Source: Ganoderma boninense
Lineage: Eukaryota; Basidiomycota; Agaricomycetes; Polyporales; Polyporaceae
Length of the DNA stretch: 64,000 bases
Assembly (NCBI GenBank): GCA_002900995.3
Contig: PJEW03000015.1
Coordinates: 1 to 64,000, forward strand
Reading direction: 5' to 3'
Part shown: piece by piece, positions 55,023 through 64,000 of the stretch
How positions within the stretch are numbered: position 1 is the first letter of the stretch
Layout: each line of letters opens with the position of its first letter
Program-made: the position numbers and the translations under genes
The notes under the pieces: model-generated
Told to the model about the DNA's origin: nothing
What the model saw: the letters and a program-made list of their open reading frames with translations, nothing else
Database searches by the model: none

Positions 55023-58000
55023 ATGAAGTGATCCCATCGCGACGATTCCAAGAAGGGCCGCACAAAGAAACTGAAATTCATCCCTATCGACACTGTCCAG
55101 TCTACGACTCCTGGAGCGGCTAACACCGGCTCTGATTCTCAGCCACAAGTTGTGAATGCCCGCTCGATCAACTTGTACACCCTCACCGATGGTCGATTGG
55201 GGTTGCGCCATCAAGACGTTGAAGTCACCATTGCTCTGCACGATATTCTTCGCATCCCCTTCCCGGATGATCCCACCATGGACTCAGAATCGGACTCAGC
55301 GGCCAACATGGGCACACCGTTGTACGGTCTGTTGCCAGTGGACGCGGTTGAGGTACCCTCCTTCCCCTCTGAGCTGAAGAAACGCCGTGCTCGCCCCGAT
55401 CTCCAGGCTTCGGTATGTACAGTCCGCCTCTCCTCGACGCTGCCTTCAGAGATAATAACCTGCGTATTTTTAGGCTCGTCTTCAGCAATGGATCCCAATG
55501 CGCCAGGATTTCGCGGACAAGCTCCTGAGATACCACGGCTGTGAGCGGCCTATTGACACGGAGGACATCATCTGTGCGCAGTGCACCGAAACCACGGCGC
55601 TGTATCGTTGTTGCAATTGCGATGACCGGGAGCTTTACTGTTCCGCGTGCATGAAGGACCGGCATGCCTCTTTAGCTCTGCACACAGTAGAGGTACGTTT
55701 CTGCGGTGAAATTGATTGATGTCCCATTTTTTAACTCCTCACGTTATACCAGATCTGGCATCAGCCGTCTCAGCGATTCGCGAAGGCGTCCCTCCGTGAA
55801 ATCGGTCTCCAGGTTCAGCTTGGTCACACGGGCTGTGGTGGACTCGGTGTTTGTCCCCATCCAGGCAAAGTTGCCCGGCGTATTATTGTTGGCAGCATGG
55901 CCGGCGTGCACGACATCAAAGTCCGCTTTTGTCAGTGCTTGAATACATCAGGCGCATTTGCTCCCGAATGGGCCCAGCTGATGCGACAGGGCTGGTTTCC
56001 CGCAACCACGAAGGCTCCTTCCACCGTCTTCACCTTCGAGCTTCTCGATTTCTTTCAGGAGCTCACATTCCAGGCGAAAACAAGTCTTTATGACTTTTGG
56101 ACAACAATTGAGTGCATCACTGACAACTCGGGCACAAGCAGTACCTATGTACGTAAAGTGTATAAGATCACAATCTCATGGGACTAACCAATCTCTATCA
56201 GGACCGATACAAACAGCTCTCCCACGTTATGCGCATCTGGCGTCACCTCGTGTCCCTCAAACGCGCTGGACGCGTGCACGATCCTGCCGGTGTGGCGGCT
56301 ATGCAGCCTGGGCAGTTAGCTGTGGAGTGCCCTGCCTGTCCGCACCCCGGAAAGAACATTCCTGAAGGATGGGAGAGCACCCCACTGCACATCAGGTAAG
56401 TTTTCTGGAGCAGCTTCGCTCTTGTTGTATCATTGGTCACACCATGCCATATTTAAGGTGGTTATACACCATTTTCTTGATGGTAGATACAAATTTCTGG
56501 GCCAAGTGTAAGGACTGCAGACTTGACTATTTGGAGCTTGCACCAGGATGGTCTTACTTTGTGGATTCCCCTGAATATCTCGCGTACGTCAAGTCTCAGG
56601 GGACTCAGAATGAGGTATGTTGCTGATTCTACAGAAACTTATCTATTGAGCTTACAATATTCCTACTATCTTTAGAGAAATGGTTGCTCGGCTGAGCACA
56701 AAGCCATCCTGAACGCCAATCTCCGACGAGATGGTTACGTCGCAACCGGAGTTGGCGCTGTGCTGTGCGCCCGTCATGCGCTTGTCCGGAAGAACGGGGC
56801 TGGAGATCTCCAATACGGCGAGCGGTACGTCCGACTCGCCGCACCGTGTGCTGAAAACGTGGCTCACCATCTGATATCGCAGCTACTGCAATATGGATTA
56901 CTTGGTACTTTCCACTCTGATAGGTCTGGCCCTATCGTTGCTCATTTCCTATGATATCGCTTGCCAATGGAACAAAAAGCTCACCGAAAGGGTTCAAACA
57001 CTTCCGTCGTGCATGCAAATTGACATTTCGAACGCTTCGATTCGATACGCTATCCCGAAGAAGCACTATCGTGTCCACGGCCCGAATCACTCTCAATATT
57101 CGCTGAACTATCTCCCATACGTTGGGCAGACGTATGGCGAGGGCATAGAAGCGCATTGGGCTCACATGAACCCAATCTCCCTGAGCGCGAGGGAAATGAG
57201 TCCAGGTGTGCGGCACGAGGTTCTCAACGATCACTGGGGAGCCTGGAAATGGCAAAAGGTTATCGGCCTAGGTAAGTAAACGCCCTGTTGTGAGATAAGT
57301 GGATAAATGTAACATGCTCTCATTTTTAGGTCGCCACATGCTCCGCTCCATCACAGAGGCAGATTCCATGGAAGTTCTGCACTCTCAGAAATTCAAGGAA
57401 TTCAGCTCCACATTCCAGGCCGACGTGATCGCTGGGTGGTCAACTGCTCTGACACAATGGCATGCAAACCCCGAAGCGAGTGCAGAGGATCCATACGAGG
57501 AGCGGCGGACCAGTAAGCATGATTTTTACCATCAGATAATGTAGGTTCTGATCATGTTCCCAGCGACGTCTTACAAAGGCATCCGATTGGAGATTGCTGA
57601 TGAGGAAGCTCAAGAATTGGCACAAGGGAGCATTCCCATACACGACATCTCGGAAGGCATGTTTCTTCAAGTCGGCCTCGAGCTGGAGGAACAGCAGTGA
57701 GTACCGGCATCCAAGATGACCTGTGAGATGATATGTGCTGATAATATTTGTAGAAGAGGGCTTCAAACGAGAGACACGGACGGAAGCGGCGATACGTCAA
57801 TGCGAGCCACCGTCCAGGAGAAAAGGAACACCTTGAAGCGCCATATTGAGTTATGGCAGGCCATCCAAGACGTTCACATGCCTGTCGCCGCACAGCTCCG
57901 CAACATGGATGTGACTCCCACGTCAACGCCACCGGCCATCCCCACTGAGGTCCCTCCCACCTCGACCACCGCTCTCGATTGACACGAATCCGCTCCTTCC

Positions 58001-59026
58001 ACTACGCTTGTCGCCGCCAATCCACCTCTTGTACCCTCGAGCTCCAGCGTTCTTCAGCCCAAGGCCGAAGATATCCCGCTCTTACTCCCTTCCTCAGTCC
58101 CTCTCGCCTTTCGAGCTTTCATCTCCTCCTCGCTTCGCAACAAGGAGCGCCGTCTGCGCATTGCACAAGCAGACGATGCACTGGACGACGTGCACCGCAT
58201 CCGCCGCATCCTTACCGGCATCACAGAATTCTGTCGCCTGAACGTCACCGGTACAGGTCAGAGGGCGGGCACGTGGGTGCGTTCTCTGTATACCACCTTC
58301 CAGACCAAACTCAGGCGGTCGGTCGAGCGCTACCGTGCCGCGCGCGCTGCCCTTGTCCTCTTGGAACCGGCAGGAGACTGGAGAGTCCGTCTCCAGCCAC
58401 TTCTTGAGGCGGACATCCGAGGACCAGTACGGGACGACGACAACGTCATCTCTGAAGGTCGGTACACCATCTCGTGGATCTGGCTCACCCCAGTCGCTGC
58501 CAGACAGCAACCTTTGGATGCCGACAACCCCAAGGAGTTCGCGCAGAGCATGCGCGTGGAGTGGGTGAGATCAAAGGCCCGAGCGGAGAGATGGGGGGAG
58601 GAGGCGCAGCTTCTTCGGGAGGAGATGCGGCGGACGCTGGAGTTTTTGGAGTGGAAGGCAAGATGGTGGGAGGAGCAGGCTGGCCGCCGTCCCAACGCTA
58701 GTGAGTCAGTCCGCCGTGGGCTCATATGTTATGGCCACCACCAGGCTGCGGTGTTCCGGGGGCTGGCACTCTCATGCGCGAAGCTTTGGGTCCCATACTT
58801 CAAGTTGCGCAAGGATACGCTCCCGGAATGGGCGGTGAGGTATGACGTACCCATGCCGATGGGACATGCGCAGACGCGATACCTCAAACTCACAGTTGTA
58901 GATATTGAGGATGAAGCAGACGATCTCGAGAGCAGCGTGGTGGGCGCAGGCCAGGGGTCACACCTTCGTGATGGTTCCTTTAGTGATAGCTCTGAGTCAG
59001 ATGAGGATGGTCGCAACGACTACTAG
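55023..59026 (+). pseudogene. KDZ-2 transposase with CxC2-like cluster
   Basis: Start MK at 55023 followed at once by TGA (55029-55031) where CGA is likely, then SHRDDSKKGRTKKLKF. Cysteine cluster CAQC ... YRCCNCDDRELYCSACMKDRH (55570-55660). Core motifs: YKQLSHVMRIWRHL, CPACPHPGKNIPEGW, FLMVDTNFWAKCKD (56475-56510), SYDIACQW (56946-56970), YAIPKKHYRVHGPNH and GQTYGEGIEAHWAHMNP (57050-57175), LNDHWGAWKW (57225-57254). The C-terminal region ARARW-type helices RAERWGEEAQLLREEMRRTLEFLEWKA is typical of the family. A second TGA at 57980-57982 also sits where CGA fits. Frames are otherwise clean, so only two point mutations disable it. Confidence 0.88.
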
Positions 59027-59702
59027 GTACTGCATGTAGCACTGTTATAGGTTCCGGTTTTCAAATCGATGATGTGCTCTGCAACCATAACATGGCGAGA
59101 TTTATATGAACTTCCAATGAGCGAGTTGGGCGAGCACAATGTTTGCAGCCTGGCGCAGTCTCCCTCTACCTCTTGCTGCTCCCTCCAAGGTGGGCGTTAC
59201 TCGGCGGCAGAAGGGGGGCTGTGCCCACTTTGGGCGCGAGCGCTCTGCATCCAAATCCGATTGGCCTGAGCTTGCTGCGGCTTCAAGAGCCAACTACGCT
59301 TGGTCGCTGGCGCTTCCTGCCCACAGCGGTCAGTATGCATGCCCCAATATAGAAAGCGGCCGGCGCTGCACGCTCCCTCCTGGCGTTCTGTATGCCTGCT
59401 ATATTAAGTATCCAATGCGAGCAGCACTGATTACCTGCCGGGGGTTCATTTACGATTGTATAACTGGCTTGACAAGCTCTGGATATACAATGACAATGAT
59501 AAATACAATCCCTAGTGCTGAATTGAACAATGCCCCGGATGTACAATCCCCCAGAATTACAATCCCTGGATTCACAATTAATAGCACCCTGGATATACAA
59601 TGGACCAGATATACAATCCCCCAGAATTACAATCCCTGGATTCACAATTAATAGCACCCCAGATATACAATGCACCAGATATACAATGCCCCGGATGTAC
59701 AA
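59027..59702. other. KDZ-2 3' non-coding region with subterminal repeats
   Basis: The first about 420 bp have no gene. From about 59490 the sequence is built from ATACAAT(G/C)CC and CAGAATTACAATCCC strings leading into the right inverted repeat. Two 48-bp copies (59542-59589, 59612-59659) are identical with a 70-bp period. Confidence 0.7.
59542..59659 (+). repeat. 70-bp period subterminal repeat of KDZ-2
   Basis: Two identical 48-bp copies starting TACAATCCCCCAGAATTACA and ending TTAATAGCACC, 70 bp apart, possibly transposase-binding units. Confidence 0.85.
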
Positions 59703-59971
59703 TCTCCAGAATTACAATCCCCAGATATACAATGCCCTGGATATACAATCTCTGTAATACACATTTTTAGCTGGTTTTACAATACAAGCTGTTGTAGATC
59801 TACAATGTACTGGATATACAATCCACAACATAGGTAGCATTTACAATTGTCCACCATTGTCATTGTAAACAACCTCCCAGGTATTTAACAATCACAATAG
59901 TGAGCACCAAATACACAATGCTAACTGCAGGTACCTGGGCTATTGTATTACAATGGTGGAAACCACAGGTG
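59703..59971 (-). repeat. KDZ-2 right terminal inverted repeat
   Basis: Mirror image of 51500-51768, ending GGAAACCACAGGTG at the CGGGAGG duplication. The fully sequenced repeat zone may extend further inward, but its partner lies in the gap. Confidence 0.93.
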
Positions 59972-60147
59972 CGGGAGGCCGCAAACGCGCTCGCGGGAGA
60001 CGGAGAGCTGATGAACGAGGATCCGGGCGACAGGGCAAACACGGGCGATGCGGGCGGCAGAGCGGCGGATCCGGGCGAAAACACGGGTGAAGGCGAAGGC
60101 GAGGGCGAGAAGAAGAAGAAGAAGAAGAAGAAGAAGAAGAGGGTTCT

Positions 60148-60895
60148 GTCACCCGAAGTCTAAATAGAATACAGTTTTCTTGCTTTTGATAATCTTGTAT
60201 GCTTTGCTTTAAGGCTGAACGTAGGTCAACCTATGGTTGATTGGGATTTGTACCTGCAGGTTTGGCCACTTTCAAAAGCTTGATTGGGATCTGTATGAAT
60301 CAAATCAACTTTTCACCTACAACCTGCAGGTAGCAAACCTATAAGTTATAGGTCAAATCATTGATTTGATTTGAATACTAAATATAGTATTTTCTCAGCT
60401 ACTGTTGAAGATTTTGGTCTATTATTGAGTGTTAGTAGTCTTTTTTATGCTAGAAATATGCTTATATATGCAGTATTAAGCTATACAAGGACAATTTATT
60501 AACTAAAGCCTCCAATTTATACTATTTTTGCTTGTTGAAGTGTGAATCAACCTACCAGTGACCCATACCCAAACCTACAAATCCAGGTCACTTTTTTCAA
60601 GATCCCTGATTCAGATTTGTGGCTGATTCATAGCACAAGTACCTGTAACCTACAGATCACAACCTATAGGTAAATATCTAGGTTCAAGCCAGGTTGAACT
60701 GCATGAAACCTGGACCTATGTTCAGCCTTACTTTGCTTTCTTGGGTCTTCTTGAATGTAACAAGGCCGTGTTTTCTTGACAAGTGAAGTATGATAGTGTC
60801 TTGAAGCAAGGATGTATAAGGAGAAAAGTAACGAGACAAGTCTATAGGACTCCCCTCCCCCTCACTGAGAAAGTGAACATCCTCGGTCACTGTCA
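60148..60895 (-). repeat. Gypsy-2 3' LTR, right copy, split by MITE
   Basis: From TGTCACCCGAAGTC (60148) to GTCACTGTCA (60895); 219 bp once the 521-bp MITE and one 8-bp duplication are removed. It carries the uninterrupted TRIM-1 target (TAACAAGGCCGTG near 60756-60768), showing the pre-insertion state. Confidence 0.55.
60210..60730 (-). mobile_element. 521-bp hAT MITE, copy 2 (AGGTT type)
   Basis: Reverse-orientation copy of the MITE at 38992-39512, same length and about 99% identical. 8-bp duplication CTTTGCTT (60202-60209 and 60731-60738). The left arm has the empty site (AAGCAAAG once, near 14512), so it inserted after the arms formed. Confidence 0.95.
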
Positions 60896-60945
60896 TAGTG
60901 AGTTGAAGGGTAAGATGGTGGCAGGACTAGAAGTCCCCCCTTTTT

Positions 60946-62208
60946 TTATTGGTCGCTCTCGGCTCCTTTGACGTCGGCAATCCCGTCGCCTTTGTCGGTG
61001 GAAGCCTCGAGTTCCTGAATGCGCTGTGTGTCTACGTCCAATATGTCGGGGCAAAAAGCGATGGAGTCGCGACACGCGAAATACGGCAACACGTGAAACG
61101 CAGCGACAGGACAATCAAATACCGTGCCATCCAGTTCGGAGAGGATATATGCACCGCCCCGGTTGCGCGAAACTACGAGGTAAGGGCCCAGGTATCGCAC
61201 GCGCATTTTCCGGTTGAGCGACTTCTCGATCGCCGTGTTGCGAATAAGGATGAGCGATCCTGATTGTGCGTTGACGTCGTGCATCGTGGAACGGTTACGT
61301 GCTTCGAAGTCCTCCGTGTCCTGTAGTCGTTGCGCGAAAACAGCCGAACGAAGATGTTCGACATCGTCGGCTCGTTTTTGTAGAGTGATAGCGCGATGCG
61401 CGATTAGCTCTTCGGTGGTAAGGATTCCTTCAGGCGGACCGATGAGATACGTCGCCTCCTTGAAATCCAAGGGTAATATCGGGTTACTACCGGTAACGGC
61501 GAAGAAGGGCGAACAACCTAGGTGACGGTGAACTGAGGTGCGATCAGCCCATAGCACAGTGTGTACGTTAAGGTGCCAGTGAGATCCGTCGCCTTCAGTT
61601 GCTTTGAACAAGGTGTCACGAACATTGAAGTGAGGTCGCTCGACTATCCCGTTCGCCTGCGAATTATACCCAGATATACGAATGTGGTGAAGGTGGTACT
61701 TGTCGGCGAGATATGTGCATGCTGCGATCCAGGGCGTACTGTTGTTGGTGACGATTTTGGAGAGTGCATTCCATCGACATATAATATCTTGGAAGAGCCA
61801 TTCACCGAGCGTTCGAGCTGTTTCGGTAAGCAGCGCGCGACCCTCGGCCCAGGACGTAGTAGCGCATCGCACGTGAGCGAAATACTTGTAGCGACCGGGC
61901 ATGTGCATGGAATCGGCGTGTATGCAGACTATCGGCGCGGTCGGTTCGGGGATTATTGGCGGGATATGAACGTGGACTACTTGGTGAATCTGGCACATAT
62001 GGCAAGTGCGAACATACCAGTCGATATCGCAGCCCATTTGCGGCCACCAGAACCGATCACATACGAACGCACGAGTCGCGAAGAGGCCCCGGTGACCGAC
62101 GCGGTCATGCATTTCGACTTGTATTGAGGGGCGATGATCTTCAGGGACCACTAGGCGATGCGAACCGCCTGGACTATGCCACCATAGCTTTCCATTAACG
62201 TCCAGCAT
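60946..62208 (-). pseudogene. Gypsy-2 integrase, right copy
   Basis: A 420-aa frame differing from the left copy at about five residues (for example YVRTCHMC versus YVGTCHMC, and Cys/His for Arg in the C-terminal part). It has the same Asn in place of the second catalytic Asp. The shared lesion shows common descent after inactivation. Confidence 0.85.
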
Positions 62209-62310
62209 AAAAAGTGTCGCATATTTATAGAAAGCGATCCATCATCGGTCATCGAGATCCGCGGGCCGCTTGGGATCGTCTAGAAACTCGCGAACTCACT
62301 GAAGCTGTGC

Positions 62311-64000
62311 TTAGGAGCGATATGTGTGGTCGGTTCGTGGGAAGTCCGAATAAGACGGCGGCTCAATCGTGGGTGGTCGTGCTTGAGGAACGATCCTGAG
62401 GGCGAACATATCGACGATTTCACTCATGTGAGGTAACGAAGCCGACGGTAATTGCGGGGTCGGATTGATTATGTGGACCAAGGAATACAAGTTCTCCAAC
62501 CAATCGTCGAACACGTCGGTTGGCGGCTCCGGCTTGTCGTCCGGTTGGGGCGGGTGACGCAATAGTCCATCGGGCGCGTGCTTCTTGCCGGGTACGTGAA
62601 CGAGTTCGAAATGGAAGGTAAGGATTCCCATTATCCAGTGATTTATGGAAGCGGACGGTTGAAGATTGGGGTTCGCGAGCATGCCCTTGATGTAACCGGC
62701 ATCGGTTTCAACGATGAGATTACGCACTCCTAGTAGGCGAAGCTTGAGGGCCGAAAGGGCGCGAAACAAGCCATACAATTCGAGCTTCGGCTGGGAGAAG
62801 CGGCTTTCGCGCGCGTTCAGGGTGATACTCCCGAAGTGATTGTAGTATCAAATTTTCGCGTTTTCGTCGTCTTGTTGGCACAATAAGTAGCCAACGGCGA
62901 TGTAGGAAGTGTCGACTCTGAGAATAATGGGCGCGTTGGACTCGTATCGAAGGGGTTGTAATGCGGGACAGTCGAGAAGGGCGGTTTTAAGGTCTTCAAA
63001 GGCGGCAAGCTGATTCGGCCCAAATTCGAAGGGAACGTCTTTTTGCGTGAGCATAGTGAGCGCGTTCGCACGTTTCGCGAAATCGCGGATGAAGATTCGC
63101 GCGACGCCGACAGTGCCAAGAAAAGCGCGAACATCCGACAAGGTATTCAACGACTTCCAATTCCGAATAGCATCCACACGTTCGCGTTCAGGCAGTCGAC
63201 CGAGACGTGTGCATCGACTTCCAACAAGAACGCGCTCGTCGATACACGGCCAAGCTTTCGGTCCTGAGAAGGTTCTTCCGGCGTGCGCGATGCGGCGAAT
63301 GACGCGATTGTCGACCGACAAATGTTCCCATACAAATCTGCGAATACCAGGATTTTTGGGTATGGTCTCGAATGATCCGTTGGGAGCCAATAGTCGGTGG
63401 TCGGTCCTTTTGTCATTACATCGTCGACATATACCGCCACGTTCACTGGGATGTTGTCGCGCAATATGAAGGTAACATCGTCGTGGAAGATAGGGACTGA
63501 ATTCGTCCAACCCATTGGAAGTGTGGTCAGGTGATGCGCACCAAAATGGGTTTGAAACATAGTAAGGTCGCGCAACGACTCGGCGATTTCACGCTCGTCG
63601 TATCCAACAAAGAGGTCGAAAGAGCCGACGCACGGTCGTGCGGCGAATTGTTCGACAATGTATTCCGGGATTGGTGGTATGCCTGAATGCTGTATGGTGA
63701 CCGCGTTGAGCGGTTCAAGACTGTGTACTAGGCAAACACGTCCATCCTTTTTCGCCACTGCGAACCAGCGAGAGCGATAACACGAATTCGACGGTTCGTA
63801 TACGCCACTCGCGATCTTCTTGCGGATTTGATCACAGATCTCGTCATAGAGACCCGGCGGAATGGGGATGTTGCGCAATACCCAAGGCTTATGGGGAACC
63901 GTTGGAATTTCTACAGATGGGAAGAAGTCGCAGCAAAAGCTGCCTCGCTCGTTGTTGGTCCAGGTGAAAGTGTTCTCTTGATTCTTGATCATATCGTCCA
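62311..64000 (-). pseudogene. Gypsy-2 RT and RNase H, right copy, partial
   Basis: RT with YVDD (near 63410-63420) runs to the window edge. A run of three C (about 63386) instead of four shifts the frame between GPTTDYWLP and NGSFETI, so two overlapping frames (63992-63147 and 63510-62848) encode it. The RNase H TGA at about 62848-62850 is the same as in the left copy. Confidence 0.82.

Larger units (their letters stand above)
51500..59971 (+). mobile_element. KDZ-2: KDZ transposon with about 269-bp inverted repeats
   Basis: Ends CACCTGTGGTTTCCACC and its mirror image. The inverted repeats are nearly perfect over about 269 bp (51500-51768 and 59703-59971), where the left one meets the assembly gap. 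Target duplication CGGGAGG (51493-51499, 59972-59978) is confirmed by the empty site in the left arm. Contents: minus-strand WxxN companion gene, a plus-strand gene with a viroplasmin-like (RNase H1 N-terminal) domain, and the KDZ transposase. The near-identical ends point to a young insertion. Confidence 0.96.
49933..60163 (+). pseudogene. Arm gene A, right copy, split by KDZ-2
   Basis: Exons 49933-50080, about 50145-50668 and from 50736 match the left copy, including the cysteine cluster. The last exon is interrupted after CEAREA by KDZ-2 (51500-59971) and resumes at 59972 with REAANALAGDGE ... poly-Lys. As in the left arm, the end (VLSPEV and stop) is Gypsy-2 LTR sequence. The 7-bp duplication CGGGAGG marks the KDZ-2 insertion; the left arm has that site once. 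Confidence 0.6.
46844..64000. repeat. Right arm of large inverted duplication
   Basis: Inverted copy of the left arm, in order: candidate LTR, B1, B2, small ORF, gene A (split by KDZ-2), Gypsy-2 LTR (split by a MITE), integrase, RNase H, RT. Net of insertions the order and sequence match the left arm. Differences are scattered substitutions and single-base indels, several in homopolymers (G5/G6 at the purine tract, C3/C4 in RT, an extra C in B2). Confidence 0.93.
60896..64000 (-). mobile_element. Gypsy-2, right copy interior, runs off window
   Basis: Inverted counterpart of 10150-13273, containing integrase, RNase H and RT. It is open at the window edge, so protease, Gag and 5' LTR may exist beyond 64000, unlike in the truncated left copy. 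Confidence 0.88.

Noticed and set aside
46844..64000. A single giant cargo transposon (Starship-like) comprising the whole arm
   Set aside because: No tyrosine recombinase, no captain-like gene and no common outer terminus are visible; the arm is better explained as duplicated nested elements.

Overview
The window looks like a transposon-saturated, nested heterochromatic block from a basidiomycete, most likely an Agaricomycete. The reasons are introns of about 50-60 nt with GT..AG ends; gypsy Gag/Pol families, KDZ (Kyakuja-Dileera-Zisupton) transposases with CxC cysteine clusters, and hAT transposases with BED-like fingers that I know from mushroom genomes; and no prokaryotic feature at all. 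I recognise no ordinary host housekeeping gene, tRNA or rRNA. One 100-N assembly gap lies at 51769-51868.

Layout, left to right. (1) 1-4109: 3' part of an intact-looking Ty3/gypsy chromovirus (Gypsy-1) with its 3' LTR. (2) 4110-8690: degenerate retroelement remnants, including an unknown ORF that ends at a purine tract and LTR-like sequence and is split by a GGATCC-rich hAT MITE, then a zinc-knuckle Gag-like ORF. (3) 8690-19392: the left arm of a large inverted duplication. It holds a dead gypsy (Gypsy-2, + strand) inserted in an antisense gene A, further antisense genes B1/B2, and a 906-bp candidate LTR. (4) 19410-30240: KDZ-1, a large KDZ element with its transposase and three companion genes. 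(5) 30241-46843: Gypsy-3 on the minus strand, split by two hAT elements. hAT-1 (32819-39972) itself contains a terminal-repeat retrotransposon in miniature (TRIM-2) and a MITE. hAT-2 (41275-45438) carries one transposase gene. (6) 46844-64000: the right arm of the duplication, inverted, interrupted by a second KDZ element (KDZ-2, 51500-59971) and by a second copy of the 521-bp MITE.

Many insertions are resolved to the base by target-site duplications: 8 bp for hAT-1, hAT-2 and all three MITEs, 7 bp for KDZ-2, 5 bp for TRIM-2 and about 6 bp for TRIM-1. Because the arms are near-identical, each serves as the empty-site control for the other: TRIM-1 is only in the left arm, KDZ-2 and a MITE only in the right arm. 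The same stop codons and integrase mutation occur in both Gypsy-2 copies, so the duplication came after Gypsy-2 had died.

The most striking observations are two TRIMs whose primer-binding site is complementary to their own LTR (a Tf1-like self-priming arrangement); a hAT family that keeps one terminal inverted repeat while exchanging its subterminal repeat motif (CGGGT, AGGTT or GGATC); two KDZ elements that each carry a divergently transcribed, apparently homologous companion gene; and a conserved-looking second gene inside hAT-1.
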